A DNA stretch of 35,056 bases from Streptomyces roseus (GCF_001044425.1 NZ_LFML01000162.1:8116-43171); one strand, 5' to 3'. Numbered from the stretch's first letter, positions 24,684-33,110 are shown. Numbers and translations: made by a program. The notes: a model not told the origin generated them from the letters alone.

Positions 24684-26725
24684 AGCGCCCGCCACCAGGT
24701 CGCGCCGTAGAGCATGGTCCGTGCGGCGGTGGCGGCGCCGCCGTGGCCCGCGGCCCTGCCCCGGGGCAGGGCGAGGGGTATCTGCGCGGCGTGCACCGGG
24801 ATGCTGAGGAAGGCGTCGGTCCACCAGAGCAGGCGCAGAAGCGGTACGTCGGGGACGTCGGCGACGGCCGCCCAGAGCGCGCCGCCGAGCAGGTACGCCC
24901 AGCCCGCGAGCGGTACGAGCCGGGCCGCGCGGGCCCGCGAGAACGGGGGCGGGGGCGGGGCGAGGCGCCGCTGCGCCCAGCGGGCCAGCTGCTCGCGGCC
25001 GATCTTCGCGTTGTGGCGGACGTCCACCGGGAAGGCGGGGTGGTGCAGGAACTCCTCCAGCCCCCGGGTGGGGGCGTGTTCGGCGGCCAGGGCGCGCAGT
25101 TCGGCCACCAGGTCCCGCCAGGCGGGGCCGCCGGCCGGGACGGCGGTCTCGACGCAGACGACGGGGCGTTGGGCGCCGGCCGGGCCGATGCCCACGAGGG
25201 CGCTGCGGCGCACCAGCGGATGGGCGTTGAAGACGCCCTCGCAGCGCACCGTGTACAGGTCCCGGCCCGCGGCGCGCACCCGTTGGGAGGTGCGGCCGCA
25301 GAACCAGAGCCGGCCGCGGTCGTCGAGGTAGCCGAGGTCGCCGGTGCGGTGCCAGGTGAGGGCGGCGGCGCCGGGCCGGCTCTCGTACACCTTGTGCAGG
25401 GCGTCGGAGTGGGGCGCCCGGTGGTAGCGGGGGCTGACGGATTCGCCCTGGACGAGGATCTCGCCGACGTCGCCGGCGGGCAGGGCGCTGCCTGGGTGGA
25501 GGCGGGCGAGCGGGCCGTCGGTCACGGGGACGATGAGAACGCGGGTGCCGGGGACGGGGCGGCCGATACAGGTACCGGCGCCGCGGGCGCTGCCGTCGGA
25601 GGTCTCGGCGAGGATCTCCTCGGATTCGATCGAGGTGATCGGCAGGACCTCGGTGGCCCCGTACGTGGCGTGCACGGACGCCTTCCCGTCGAGGACGGTG
25701 CGCAGGGCGGCGACGACGGAGTCGGGGACGGGCGCGCCGCCGGAGACGACGCAGCGCAGGTCGGGCAGGGTGCGGCCCAGGGTGGTGAGGTGGTCGGCGA
25801 GGTTCCGCAGGAGGGCGGGCGAGGCGAACATGGTGGTCGCGCCGAATCGTTCCAGCGCGTCCACGAGCAGGGCGGGGTCGGCCCGGGCCACCTTGGCCGG
25901 TGCGAGCGGGGCGAGCACGGTGGTGGAGCCGTAGACGAGGTCGAGGATGCCGTAGAACGGCAGGGTGACCAGTGAGGTGTCGTCGCGGGTGCGGCCGTGG
26001 GCGGCCTCGATCTGGCGGGCGATGGAGAGCGCCATGCGGTGGGTGTACTCGACGCCCTTGGCGGGGCCGGTGCTTCCGGTGGTGAACCCGATCATCAGGA
26101 GGTCGTCGCCGCCGACCTCGGCGGCGGGGGTCCTCGGTCCACCGCTGGTGCGGAGCGCGGCGAGGGTGCGGCCGCCCCAGAGCCGGCGTCGGCCGAGGGT
26201 GACGGGGATGCGCACGCCGCCGAAGGTGCGCCGGCCGAGGACCCGTACGAGGTGGGCGAGCGGCGGCCCGATGAACGCCTCGGCGCCGACGGCGCGGTAG
26301 CAGTGGAGCATCCGGCGCACGCCCATGCCGGGGTCGACGACGACGGGGACGGCACCGAGGCGGAACAGCGCGAAGGCGAGGGCGAAGAGTTCGGGGCCGG
26401 GGGTGGCCATCAGTACGGTCTTGGTCCCGCGGGTGATCCCGGCGCGGGCGAGTCCGTGGGCGATCTCCTCGACCGTGTCCTGTAACTCCCCGTACGTGAC
26501 TTCGCGGTAGCGCGGGCCGCCGCCGGGCTCGCGGCCGTCGGGGTGGATGACGGCCGGCTTGTGCGGGAAGGCGGCGGCGTTGCGCTCCAGGCAGTCGGCC
26601 AGGCTGCGTGCGGAGTCCGGGGTGGGTGCGGTGGGTGTGGTCGGTGCCGCCGGTGCGGTCGGTGCCGCCGGTGCGGAACCGGGAACGGTGCTGGTGGTCG
26701 TGCTCTTGGTCGTACGCGTGCTCAT
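24680..26725 (-). CDS. lstC: LstC/OleC-like acyl-AMP ligase (beta-lactone synthetase)
   Basis: 681 residues of the ANL superfamily. A Thr/Pro/Ala-rich N-terminus (1-38) precedes the adenylating domain, with FTTGSTGPAKGVEYTHR (P-loop, about 237-253), YGATEVLP and the WHRTGDLGYLDDRG hinge, then VRHNAKIGREQL near the C-terminal catalytic lysine. A hydrophobic tail (about 600-650, WAYLLGGALWAAV and WWTDAFLSIPV) may associate with membrane. OleC converts a 2-alkyl-3-hydroxy acid to a beta-lactone using ATP, and LstC is its homologue in lipstatin. It begins nine bases after lstB, behind a weak AGAG site, and overlaps lstD. The order KAS III pair, ligase, reductase strongly supports this role over ordinary fatty-acid activation. 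Confidence 0.9.
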   Translation of the reverse strand: MSTRTTKSTTTSTVPGSAPAAPTAPAAPTTPTAPTPDSARSLADCLERNAAAFPHKPAVIHPDGREPGGGPRYREVTYGELQDTVEEIAHGLARAGITRGTKTVLMATPGPELFALAFALFRLGAVPVVVDPGMGVRRMLHCYRAVGAEAFIGPPLAHLVRVLGRRTFGGVRIPVTLGRRRLWGGRTLAALRTSGGPRTPAAEVGGDDLLMIGFTTGSTGPAKGVEYTHRMALSIARQIEAAHGRTRDDTSLVTLPFYGILDLVYGSTTVLAPLAPAKVARADPALLVDALERFGATTMFASPALLRNLADHLTTLGRTLPDLRCVVSGGAPVPDSVVAALRTVLDGKASVHATYGATEVLPITSIESEEILAETSDGSARGAGTCIGRPVPGTRVLIVPVTDGPLARLHPGSALPAGDVGEILVQGESVSPRYHRAPHSDALHKVYESRPGAAALTWHRTGDLGYLDDRGRLWFCGRTSQRVRAAGRDLYTVRCEGVFNAHPLVRRSALVGIGPAGAQRPVVCVETAVPAGGPAWRDLVAELRALAAEHAPTRGLEEFLHHPAFPVDVRHNAKIGREQLARWAQRRLAPPPPPFSRARAARLVPLAGWAYLLGGALWAAVADVPDVPLLRLLWWTDAFLSIPVHAAQIPLALPRGRAAGHGGAATAARTMLYGATWWRAL

Positions 26726-26734
26726 GGCTCTGCG

Positions 26735-27586
26735 TCACCAGCCTTCGGGGCGGTAGGAGACGCAGGCGGCGCTGGGGCCGGCGCCCGCGGCGACGAGGAG
26801 CAGCCGGTCGCGGCCCCGGGGACGCGGGGCGGCCACGGCCCGGAGGTAGCCGAGGATCGGGGCCGCGGTGTGCGGCTCGCCCTCGTCCCGGGCGCGTTCC
26901 CCGGCACCCGGGCCGACCACCAGGGTGCGGTCCAGGTCGATGCCGTGCTCGCGGGCGTACCCGGCGGTGCAGGCGGCGGCGAGGGCGGCGCGCCGCGCGC
27001 CGTGTCCCTCCGTACGGCGGACCGTGATCCGGGAGCGGCCGTCGCCGCCCGTGGCCGCGGTGTCGAGGTACCCCTCGGTGTCGGAGGGACCGTCGCCCGC
27101 GTACGAGGAGACGGGGCCGAATCCGGCGCCGGGTGCGGCGCTGCGCTGGAGGAGGAGGGCGCCGCCCAGGTCCGCGTACGGGTAGTCGGGGTCGCGGCGG
27201 GCGTCGCCACCGGGGTGGACGTCCGCGGCCGTGATCAGTACGCGTTCGGCGCCGGCGGTGTCCAGGAGGCTCTGGGCGAGCTGCACGGCGTTGAGGACCC
27301 CGCAGGCGCCGTTCATGAGGTCGAAGGAGAAGCCGGATGCGGGGGCCGGATCGGCCGTGTAGTCCAGGTTGACGCCGACCTCCTTCTGGACCAGGGCCGC
27401 GAGGGCGGGTTCGAAGGTGTTGGACTCCCGGTAGACGCCGACGTTGATGAGGACGCCGACGGATGACGGGGAGACCTGTGCCCGCGCCAGGCAGGCGCGG
27501 GCGGCGCGGCTCGCGAGTTCGACGGCGGAGGCGGGGCCCGTGCCGTGGTGCGTGGTGGTGCGGGCCGCGGCGATGACCATTCCCAT
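26735..27586 (-). CDS. lstB: LstB-like KAS III partner subunit, degenerate triad
   Basis: 283 residues of the OleA/FabH-like thiolase fold, shorter than the usual 320-350. Cys95 (LMNGACGVLNA) is kept, but where the catalytic His and Asn should lie the sequence reads LVVGPGAGERA and EPHTAAPILG, so both seem to be lost. In lipstatin, LstA and LstB form a heterodimer that condenses two acyl-CoAs without decarboxylation; LstB contributes a glutamate rather than a second full active site. Glu54 and Glu59 (YRESNTFEP) are candidates. The ATG at 27586 starts three bases after the lstA stop, so the pair is tightly coupled. Another in-frame ATG lies two codons on. Confidence 0.88.
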   Translation of the reverse strand: MGMVIAAARTTTHHGTGPASAVELASRAARACLARAQVSPSSVGVLINVGVYRESNTFEPALAALVQKEVGVNLDYTADPAPASGFSFDLMNGACGVLNAVQLAQSLLDTAGAERVLITAADVHPGGDARRDPDYPYADLGGALLLQRSAAPGAGFGPVSSYAGDGPSDTEGYLDTAATGGDGRSRITVRRTEGHGARRAALAAACTAGYAREHGIDLDRTLVVGPGAGERARDEGEPHTAAPILGYLRAVAAPRPRGRDRLLLVAAGAGPSAACVSYRPEGW

Positions 27587-27589
27587 GGT

Positions 27590-28657
27590 TCAGACCCCCA
27601 TGTTCGTGATCGTGGCCGACAGGGCGCCGGTCACCACGCCGGAGGCGGCGGGAACCATCAGGAACCGGGATCCGGCGCGGGCGGTGCCGGCCCGCAGGTG
27701 CTCGCGCAGCGTCAGGAAGTGGGAGGTGGTGGCGGTGTTGCCGTACTTCTCTACGGTCGCGAGGGAGGTGGGCATCGGGGCCTCGAACTCCGCCTCGGCG
27801 GTCTGGTTCACGTAGTCGATGAACCGGGTGCCGACCTGGTGCTGGATGACGTAGTCGAACGCCTCGTCGGTGAATTCCCGGCCCTGCTTGGCCAGGAGGT
27901 CCCGGTGGAAGCGCGGCCAGAGTTTGAGCCGGTCGCGGTCGTGCATCTTCTTGTTGTCCGTGTAGAGGGCGATGCCCTGACCGCGCTCGCTCGGCATGCC
28001 CATGCACAGGTGCGCGTACGCGGAGCAGGTCATCAGCTCGATGTAGTGGATGCGGTCGGCCTCGTCGGTCGAGGCGTCCAGGACGACGGCGGCCGCCGAG
28101 TCGCCGACGGAGAGCGAGGCGAACTGCGGGTCGTAGGAGTCGGTGATCTCGCGGGCCGCCGTCTGGGCGACCGCGGTGGCCTGTTCGCCGCTGACGACGA
28201 GGCCGTTGCGCACGGCGCCGGAGCGGATCATGCGGTCGAGCAGGTGGACGCCGGTCATCATGCCGGCGCAGGCGTTGGACACGTCGAAGTGGACGGCCCG
28301 GCGCGCGCCCAGCTCGCGCGCGAGCACCGCGGCGAAGGACGGCTCGAAGGTGAAGCGGCCGCCATCCGTGAACCGGGTGATGGAGGCCGATATGACGACG
28401 TCGAGGTCGGCGGCCTCGTAGCGGGAGGCGGTGAGGCAGTCCCGCGCGGCGGCCAGGGCCATCGAGAAGGAGTTCTCCGCTGCTGCCGGGTCCGGGTCGC
28501 ATACGCGGCGTTCGGCGATTCCGGTGATCCGCCGGAGGTCCGCGTCACGGACGGCGGACATGCCCTCGGTCAGCTCGCGGTTGGTCATCACGGTCTCGGG
28601 GAGGTGGGCCCCCAGGGCCTCCAACCGGCTGTGGCGATCCAGTGTGCTGGTGTTCAT
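27590..28657 (-). CDS. lstA: LstA-like KAS III (non-decarboxylative acyl-CoA condensing) catalytic subunit
   Basis: 355 residues. The complete KAS III triad is visible: Cys130 (DVSNACAGMM), His273 (VIQHQVG) and Asn307 (KYGNTAT). The rest matches OleA/FabH-like enzymes that join two fatty acyl-CoAs head to head. In lipstatin the pair condenses a C14 and a C8 acyl-CoA to give the C22 backbone. The ATG at 28657 has GGAG ten bases upstream. It is the first gene of a six-gene leftward operon whose members overlap or lie within nine bases of each other, so one promoter in 28658-29057 should drive all. Confidence 0.9.
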   Translation of the reverse strand: MNTSTLDRHSRLEALGAHLPETVMTNRELTEGMSAVRDADLRRITGIAERRVCDPDPAAAENSFSMALAAARDCLTASRYEAADLDVVISASITRFTDGGRFTFEPSFAAVLARELGARRAVHFDVSNACAGMMTGVHLLDRMIRSGAVRNGLVVSGEQATAVAQTAAREITDSYDPQFASLSVGDSAAAVVLDASTDEADRIHYIELMTCSAYAHLCMGMPSERGQGIALYTDNKKMHDRDRLKLWPRFHRDLLAKQGREFTDEAFDYVIQHQVGTRFIDYVNQTAEAEFEAPMPTSLATVEKYGNTATTSHFLTLREHLRAGTARAGSRFLMVPAASGVVTGALSATITNMGV

Positions 28658-29057
28658 GCTTCGCGTTCTCCATGGATATCCCCGTTACAGAAAGCGAAGT
28701 TACCGTAGCGTAGGGATCAGTTCACATGTCCCGCAAAGGGACTTGAACGGTGCAGATGGGTCGATTACCAGCCAGGCACCCCATGGACCACATTTCGCCA
28801 GTACCCGGACCTGGCCCCTCCCGCCACTCCGATCTCCGGCCGGAACATCACACTGGGTGCGCGAAAGCTGTCCGGAAGCACTCGGTCCGCTCGGCCGTCC
28901 GGTTGCCGGGCACGCGCCTCGGGTGAACTCGAACGACATTTTCCGTAGGTTTGTGCAACCCGATGGTCAAAAAACGCATCCAAACAGGGGAACCCACTCC
29001 CCTGACCCCATCCGATCTGCCCGCCCGAGGGCAGCCGCACTGTTCGGAGCGAAGTTC
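28658..29057. promoter_or_regulatory. Divergent promoter region, lst operon and esterase
   Basis: 400 bases without a supported gene. Near lstA lies an AT-richer block (28681-28745) with the inverted repeat GTCCC-GCAAA-GGGAC at 28728-28742, about 70 bases upstream of the lstA start. A second AT-rich block (28930-28990, containing ATTTTCC and CAAAAAACG) probably serves the esterase gene. No regulator gene is adjacent, so lst control must come from elsewhere. Confidence 0.6.
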
Positions 29058-30173
29058 GTGCACGAGTACCCGCAGCCGCAGCCGCAGCAGCCCAGGCGAC
29101 GATCCCGCAAGAAGGTGTGGATCGGCTCCGCGGTGGCCGTGGCCCTGCTCGCCGGTGCCGGTGCCGGATTGGTCTACTGGACCACGGACTGGTTCGACGG
29201 GAACGGGGAGGCCGTCAGCTACGCGAAGCCCTCCGCCGGAGCGGACGAGGGCCAGACCGACGGCAAGGGCACCGGGGCCGGCGGCGTGCAGCAGCCCGCC
29301 GCGCCGAGCACGGACCCGGACGTGTCCCTCCCCACCGGCCCGGTCACCGAGTTCAAGCAGACGGTCAAGCTGGAGGACGGCACCCGGATCTCCAAGGCCA
29401 AGGTGAAGGGCGCCAAGTCCGGCTTCGAGGGCAGCGTCTGGGTGTGGACGCCCAAGGAGTACGACCGTCCGGAGTACGCGAAGAGCGCCTTCCCGGTCAT
29501 GATCGCGCTGCCCGGAGGCAACGGGAACGCCGACAACTACTGGGCGACCATGCCGCAGCTGGGCCTCCAGAAGGCGGTCGCCGAGGGCGCTGCGGCCGGC
29601 AAGAGCCTCCCGTTCATCCTGGTCATGCCGATCCTGAACCCCGACGCCAGGTACTACTACGACGGCTCCGACATCCCCGGCCAGGCCAAGATGGGCACCT
29701 GGATCGGCGAGGACGTGCCCGACCTCGCGCGCGCCAACTTCCGTACGTACAAGTCCCGCGACGGCTGGGCCTTCATGGGCAACTCCTCCGGCGCCTTCGT
29801 CGGCCTCAAGCAGCTGCTGCAGAAGCCGGACCGCTTCCGGGCCGTCATGGCCAACGGCGGCGAGATCGTCCCGGACTCCCCGCTCTGGAAGGGCCACCAG
29901 GCGGAGATGGACGCGAACAACCCCGAGAAGATCGCCCCGAAGCTGATCGGCGACAAGGGCCCCGAGGTGAACGTCTTCTTCCAGTACGGCACCAAGGAGG
30001 GCGGCCGCGACCGGATGGAGAAGTTCCAGCAGCAGTTCGGCCAGGGCCCGATCAAGGTCACGATCCACGAGATCCAGGGCGGCGACCACAACGGCTGGGA
30101 CTACGTCCGGGGCATGAAGGACGGACAGTTGGAGGAGCTCAGCAAGGTGATGAAGGGCCCGAAGCCGCAGTAG
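29058..30173 (+). CDS. Membrane-anchored serine esterase (esterase-D-like alpha/beta hydrolase)
   Basis: 371 residues. After a basic N-terminus (RRRSRKK, 13-19) one hydrophobic segment (20-42) anchors or exports the protein. A Gly/Thr/Pro linker (50-95) leads to an alpha/beta-hydrolase domain of the putative-esterase type: FPVMIALPGGNG (145-156), nucleophile Ser243 in GNSSGAF and His344 in GGDHNGW. The GTG at 29058 follows GGAG. It acts outside the membrane on esters of unknown type. It diverges from lstA. Beta-lactones of the lipstatin type acylate serine esterases, so this may be a target-like or resistance protein, or simply unrelated to the cluster. Confidence 0.8.
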   Translation: MHEYPQPQPQQPRRRSRKKVWIGSAVAVALLAGAGAGLVYWTTDWFDGNGEAVSYAKPSAGADEGQTDGKGTGAGGVQQPAAPSTDPDVSLPTGPVTEFKQTVKLEDGTRISKAKVKGAKSGFEGSVWVWTPKEYDRPEYAKSAFPVMIALPGGNGNADNYWATMPQLGLQKAVAEGAAAGKSLPFILVMPILNPDARYYYDGSDIPGQAKMGTWIGEDVPDLARANFRTYKSRDGWAFMGNSSGAFVGLKQLLQKPDRFRAVMANGGEIVPDSPLWKGHQAEMDANNPEKIAPKLIGDKGPEVNVFFQYGTKEGGRDRMEKFQQQFGQGPIKVTIHEIQGGDHNGWDYVRGMKDGQLEELSKVMKGPKPQ

Positions 30174-30353
30174 GGGAACCGTCGTCACCGCGGACCGCCG
30201 GGCCGGGGGGCCGCCGGGGCGCGTGGCTCCGGGCCGCGTGGCCGCCCGGGTACTTTCGGCTCGGGCCCCGGGCGGTTTCCGCGACGAAAGTTGATCGTGC
30301 GGTCCTCCTCCGTACGGACGAGGACGGCGGTACGGGTCGCTAGCGTGGACCGC

Positions 30354-30620
30354 ATGACCAGTGAGGCGGGGGACGGTGCGGACGGGCACCGGTGGGGGCG
30401 GACGGCGGCGGGGATCGCGGCGGGGGTGCTCGCCGCGGCCGGCGTGCGCGCGGTGTTCTGGCGGCTGGGCCTGCACCCGGGGTTCGGTGCGGCCTGGCTG
30501 TCCGGCAAGATCGCCGTGAAGGTCGGCTTCTTCGTGGCCGCCGGAGGCCTGGCCGGTGTGAGCCTGTGGTGGCAGGGGCGCCGCGGCGCGCGTTCCCCCG
30601 GGCCGGAGGAGAAGGACTGA
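30354..30620 (+). CDS. Small membrane protein, 88 aa, unknown
   Basis: I do not recognise a family. It has two hydrophobic segments (about 17-36 and 52-73) and a charged C-terminus (RRGARSPGPEEKD). No ribosome binding site precedes the ATG. A TAGCGT hexamer (30341-30346) ends seven bases before it, as expected for a leaderless Streptomyces transcript. The 180 bases between the esterase and this gene show GC-rich dyads only. Convergent with the iminopeptidase gene. Confidence 0.6.
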   Translation: MTSEAGDGADGHRWGRTAAGIAAGVLAAAGVRAVFWRLGLHPGFGAAWLSGKIAVKVGFFVAAGGLAGVSLWWQGRRGARSPGPEEKD

Positions 30621-30683
30621 GGCCCGGGCGCGGACCGTCCTGCGAGCCGTCGCCGACCCGGCGGCGATCCGGCGGGACCGGGG

Positions 30684-31646
30684 TCAGGCAGTGGCCGCGT
30701 GGCGGTCGAGGGCCGCGAGTACGTGGTCGCGCGTCGCGGCGCCGCCCAGATGGCCCGCGTCCTCGACGACGACGAGCTCGGCACCGGGCCAGGCGCGGGC
30801 GAGTTCCCACGCGGTGCCGAGGGGCCCGGCCATGTCGAGTCGGCCGTGGATCAGAACACCCGGAATACCGGCCAGCCGGCCCGCGTCGCGCAGGAGCGCA
30901 CCCTCCTCTAACCAGGCGCCGTGGGAGAAGTAGTGGGAGCAGATGCGCACCAGTGCGAGCCGAGCGGCGGGCGGCCGGTCCCCGTACGGGGCGGAGGCGC
31001 CCTTCGTCTCGCCGGACAGGACCGCGTCCTCCCACGCGCACCAGTCGGCCGCCGCCTTCTCCCATACGGCGACGTCCGGGTGCTCCATCAGGCGGGCGTA
31101 CGCTCCGACGACGTCGCCGTCGCGCGGGGTGCCGGGGACGCCCGCGAGGAAGCGTTCCCACTGCTCGGGGAAGAACCGGCCGGCGCCGCGATAGAGCCAG
31201 TCGATCTCCGAACGGCGGGTGGTGGTGACGCCGGAGATGACGATCCCGGAGACCGCCCGGGGGTGCTGCTCGGCGTAGGCCAGGATGAGGGTCGAACCCC
31301 AGGAACCCCCGTACAGCAGCCAGCGGTCGATGCCCAGGTGCCGGCGCAGCCGTTCCATGTCGGCGACGAGGTGCCCGGTGGTGTTGTGCCGCATGGCGGC
31401 CTCGGAGTCGCTTGCGTGGGGCGTGCTGCGACCGCAGCCGCGCTGGTCGAACAGGACGACCCGGTACCGGTCCGGGTCGAAGTACCGGCGTGCACCGGGG
31501 TGGCAGCCTGATCCCGGCCCGCCGTGAACGACGAGGGCGGGCTTGCCCTCCGGATTGCCGCACACCTCCCAGTACACGTGGTGGCCGTCGCCGACGTCGA
31601 GCATGCCCCCGTCGTACGGCTCGATCGGCGGATACAGCTCGCTCAT
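30684..31646 (-). CDS. pip: Proline iminopeptidase
   Basis: 320 residues, peptidase family S33. It has HGGPGSG (41-47) for the oxyanion hole, DQRGCGRS (67-74) and nucleophile Ser115 in GGSWGS, with Asp271 (GRLDMAGP) and His299 (EDAGHLGG). It removes N-terminal proline from peptides in the cytoplasm. The ATG at 31646 follows GGGGAG by about eight bases. It is divergent from a marR gene, with an inverted repeat between them, so that regulator probably controls it. Confidence 0.93.
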   Translation of the reverse strand: MSELYPPIEPYDGGMLDVGDGHHVYWEVCGNPEGKPALVVHGGPGSGCHPGARRYFDPDRYRVVLFDQRGCGRSTPHASDSEAAMRHNTTGHLVADMERLRRHLGIDRWLLYGGSWGSTLILAYAEQHPRAVSGIVISGVTTTRRSEIDWLYRGAGRFFPEQWERFLAGVPGTPRDGDVVGAYARLMEHPDVAVWEKAAADWCAWEDAVLSGETKGASAPYGDRPPAARLALVRICSHYFSHGAWLEEGALLRDAGRLAGIPGVLIHGRLDMAGPLGTAWELARAWPGAELVVVEDAGHLGGAATRDHVLAALDRHAATA

Positions 31647-31665
31647 GGCCGGCTCCCCTCACCTC

Positions 31666-31689
31666 GAATGCAACGGCGCTGTTACATTC
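31666..31689. promoter_or_regulatory. MarR-type operator between pip and marR
   Basis: GAATGCAAC (31666-31674) and GTTACATTC (31681-31689) form a near-perfect inverted repeat (one mismatch) with a 6-base centre. The right arm contains TACATT (31683-31688), a good -10 hexamer seven bases before the GTG of the regulator, so binding would block its promoter. Confidence 0.75.
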
Positions 31690-31695
31690 TGCCGT

Positions 31696-32235
31696 GTGGC
31701 CATCCCTCCCGACGTCCCTGCGCACCCCGGCCCTGTTCCCGGCCCCGGCCCCGAGTTGCTGGGGACGCGGCTGCGTCATCTGCTGGAGCTGTTGGACGGT
31801 GACGTCGCGTCCGTCTACGCGGACCTCGGGCTGGACGGGTTCCGCCCCCGCTTCGCGCCGGTCGTCCGTGTTCTGGCCGCCTCGGGCCCGAGTTCCATCC
31901 GGGAGCTGGCCCGGGCCACCGGTGTGACCCACTCCGCGGCGAGCCAGACCGTGGCCCGGATGGCCGGGGAGGCCCTCGTCTCCTTCGCTCCCGGCGCGGA
32001 CGCGCGGACGCGCATCGTCCGCCTGACACCGAAGGCCGAGTCGCTGCTGCCGGTGCTGGACGCCGAATGGGCCGCCACCACGGCCGCCACCACGCGGCTG
32101 GAGGCGGAGCTCTCGTTTCCGTTGAGCCGGCTCGTCGGCGAGGCCGTCGAAGCGCTGCGCCGGCGGCCGATGCGCCTGAGGATCACGGACGCCGCCCCGC
32201 ACCTCGGAAGCCCGGGCGAGGACCTGTCTGTGTAA
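31696..32235 (+). CDS. MarR/winged-helix transcriptional regulator
   Basis: 179 residues. The winged helix spans about 45-120: SSIRELARATGVTHSAASQTVARMAGEALVSF, then a wing (GADARTRIVRLTPKAESLL), with helices on both sides for dimerisation as in MarR proteins. The GTG at 31696 has no ribosome site, and a -10 hexamer (TACATT) ends seven bases before it, so I read it as leaderless. It probably represses itself and the divergent iminopeptidase through the 31666-31689 repeat. The sequence around its stop (GTGTAACAGGAATG) repeats part of the operator. Confidence 0.83.
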   Translation: MAIPPDVPAHPGPVPGPGPELLGTRLRHLLELLDGDVASVYADLGLDGFRPRFAPVVRVLAASGPSSIRELARATGVTHSAASQTVARMAGEALVSFAPGADARTRIVRLTPKAESLLPVLDAEWAATTAATTRLEAELSFPLSRLVGEAVEALRRRPMRLRITDAAPHLGSPGEDLSV

Positions 32236-32382
32236 CAGGAATGTATGAGCGGGCGGTCGGCGGGAACGGTTCACCGGGTCGGAAGGGTCCTGGTGCTTGG
32301 AAACGCCCGCTGGTACCGACCGCGACTCGTGTCGACCCGTACCGCGCGGGCTGCGCCCCCGACTGATACCGAGGAAGAGACG

Positions 32383-33069
32383 ATGCGCGTTCACAAGCTC
32401 ACCTTCGCGGCCCTGGCCGTCGCCGCGAGTCTCTCGCTCACGGCCTGCCAGAACGGCGACGGCGGCACGGAGCAGGGCGGCCCGTCGTCCGCTTCCACCC
32501 CCTCTTCCGCCTCCTCGCCGTCCTCCCCGAGCGGTGGTCCGAGCTCGGGGAGCGCGGACCAGGGGGGTGGCAAGGACTCCGCCGGGAAGGGCACGGCGGG
32601 ACAGGGCGCCGCCGCCGGTTCCGGTTCCGGTTCGGGCGGGAGCGGCACGTCCGGCAAGTGCCGTACCGACGAACTGGCGATCACGGCCGTGGACAGCACC
32701 ATCGGCGGGGACGCCGAAGGAACCGTCGCGGTGACGCTGAAGAACCGCGGCAGCCGGGAGTGCGCGATCTCCGGGTACGCGGGCGTCGACCTGAAGACCA
32801 ACTCGGGTTCGCTGTCCGCGAAGCGCACCGGGCAGCAAACCGGGCCGGGCGTGCTGAAGCCCGGGAAGTCGGTGTCCTTCGGCATCAACTACCCGCTCAA
32901 CACGTCGGGCGGCTCCGGCGTCCGCGTCACGGGACTGGTGGTCACCCCGCCCGACGAGACGAAGTCGGTCACCCTGGAGTGGCCGGGCGCCGCCACGCTG
33001 CCCGTCACGGAGGGCGGCGGTTCCCCGGTCAAGGTCGGCCCGATCGGAAGCGCCGGTCAGGGCGAATGA
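32383..33069 (+). CDS. DUF4232 lipoprotein
   Basis: 228 residues. It has a lipoprotein signal (MRVHKLTFAALAVAASLSL) with lipobox LTAC, giving lipidated Cys22. A long Ser/Gly/Pro-rich spacer (25-90) precedes a DUF4232 domain (about 92-220) with paired cysteines Cys93 and Cys128 (KCRTDEL, RECAISGY), likely disulphide-bonded, and AISGYAGVDL typical of the family. It is surface-anchored; the function is unknown. The ATG follows GAGGAAGAG. The 147 bases before it show no other feature. Confidence 0.85.
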   Translation: MRVHKLTFAALAVAASLSLTACQNGDGGTEQGGPSSASTPSSASSPSSPSGGPSSGSADQGGGKDSAGKGTAGQGAAAGSGSGSGGSGTSGKCRTDELAITAVDSTIGGDAEGTVAVTLKNRGSRECAISGYAGVDLKTNSGSLSAKRTGQQTGPGVLKPGKSVSFGINYPLNTSGGSGVRVTGLVVTPPDETKSVTLEWPGAATLPVTEGGGSPVKVGPIGSAGQGE

Positions 33070-33087
33070 CCCCGTCACACAGCGGTC

Positions 33088-33110
33088 CGGGCCGCCCCCC
33101 GGGCGGTCCG
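33088..33110. terminator. Terminator between convergent lipoprotein and methyltransferase genes
   Basis: CGGGCCGCCC (33088-33097) pairs with GGGCGGTCCG (33101-33110) across a 3-base CCC loop, 10 bp with one G-U. Its location between convergent genes fits a bidirectional terminator. Confidence 0.65.

Noticed and set aside
23571..28502. A 1643-codon leftward frame that appears to fuse the reductase with upstream sequence
   Set aside because: Only the last 370 codons are the real reductase. The upstream part is an out-of-frame reading of lstC, lstB and lstA with Arg/Pro-rich noise, and the GTG at 24683 overlapping the lstC stop is the proper start.
30684..31646. Proline iminopeptidase considered as the maturation protease of the candidate RiPP
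   Set aside because: It lies about 16 kb away beyond unrelated genes and is paired with its own MarR regulator, and the enzyme removes N-terminal Pro, which the precursor lacks.
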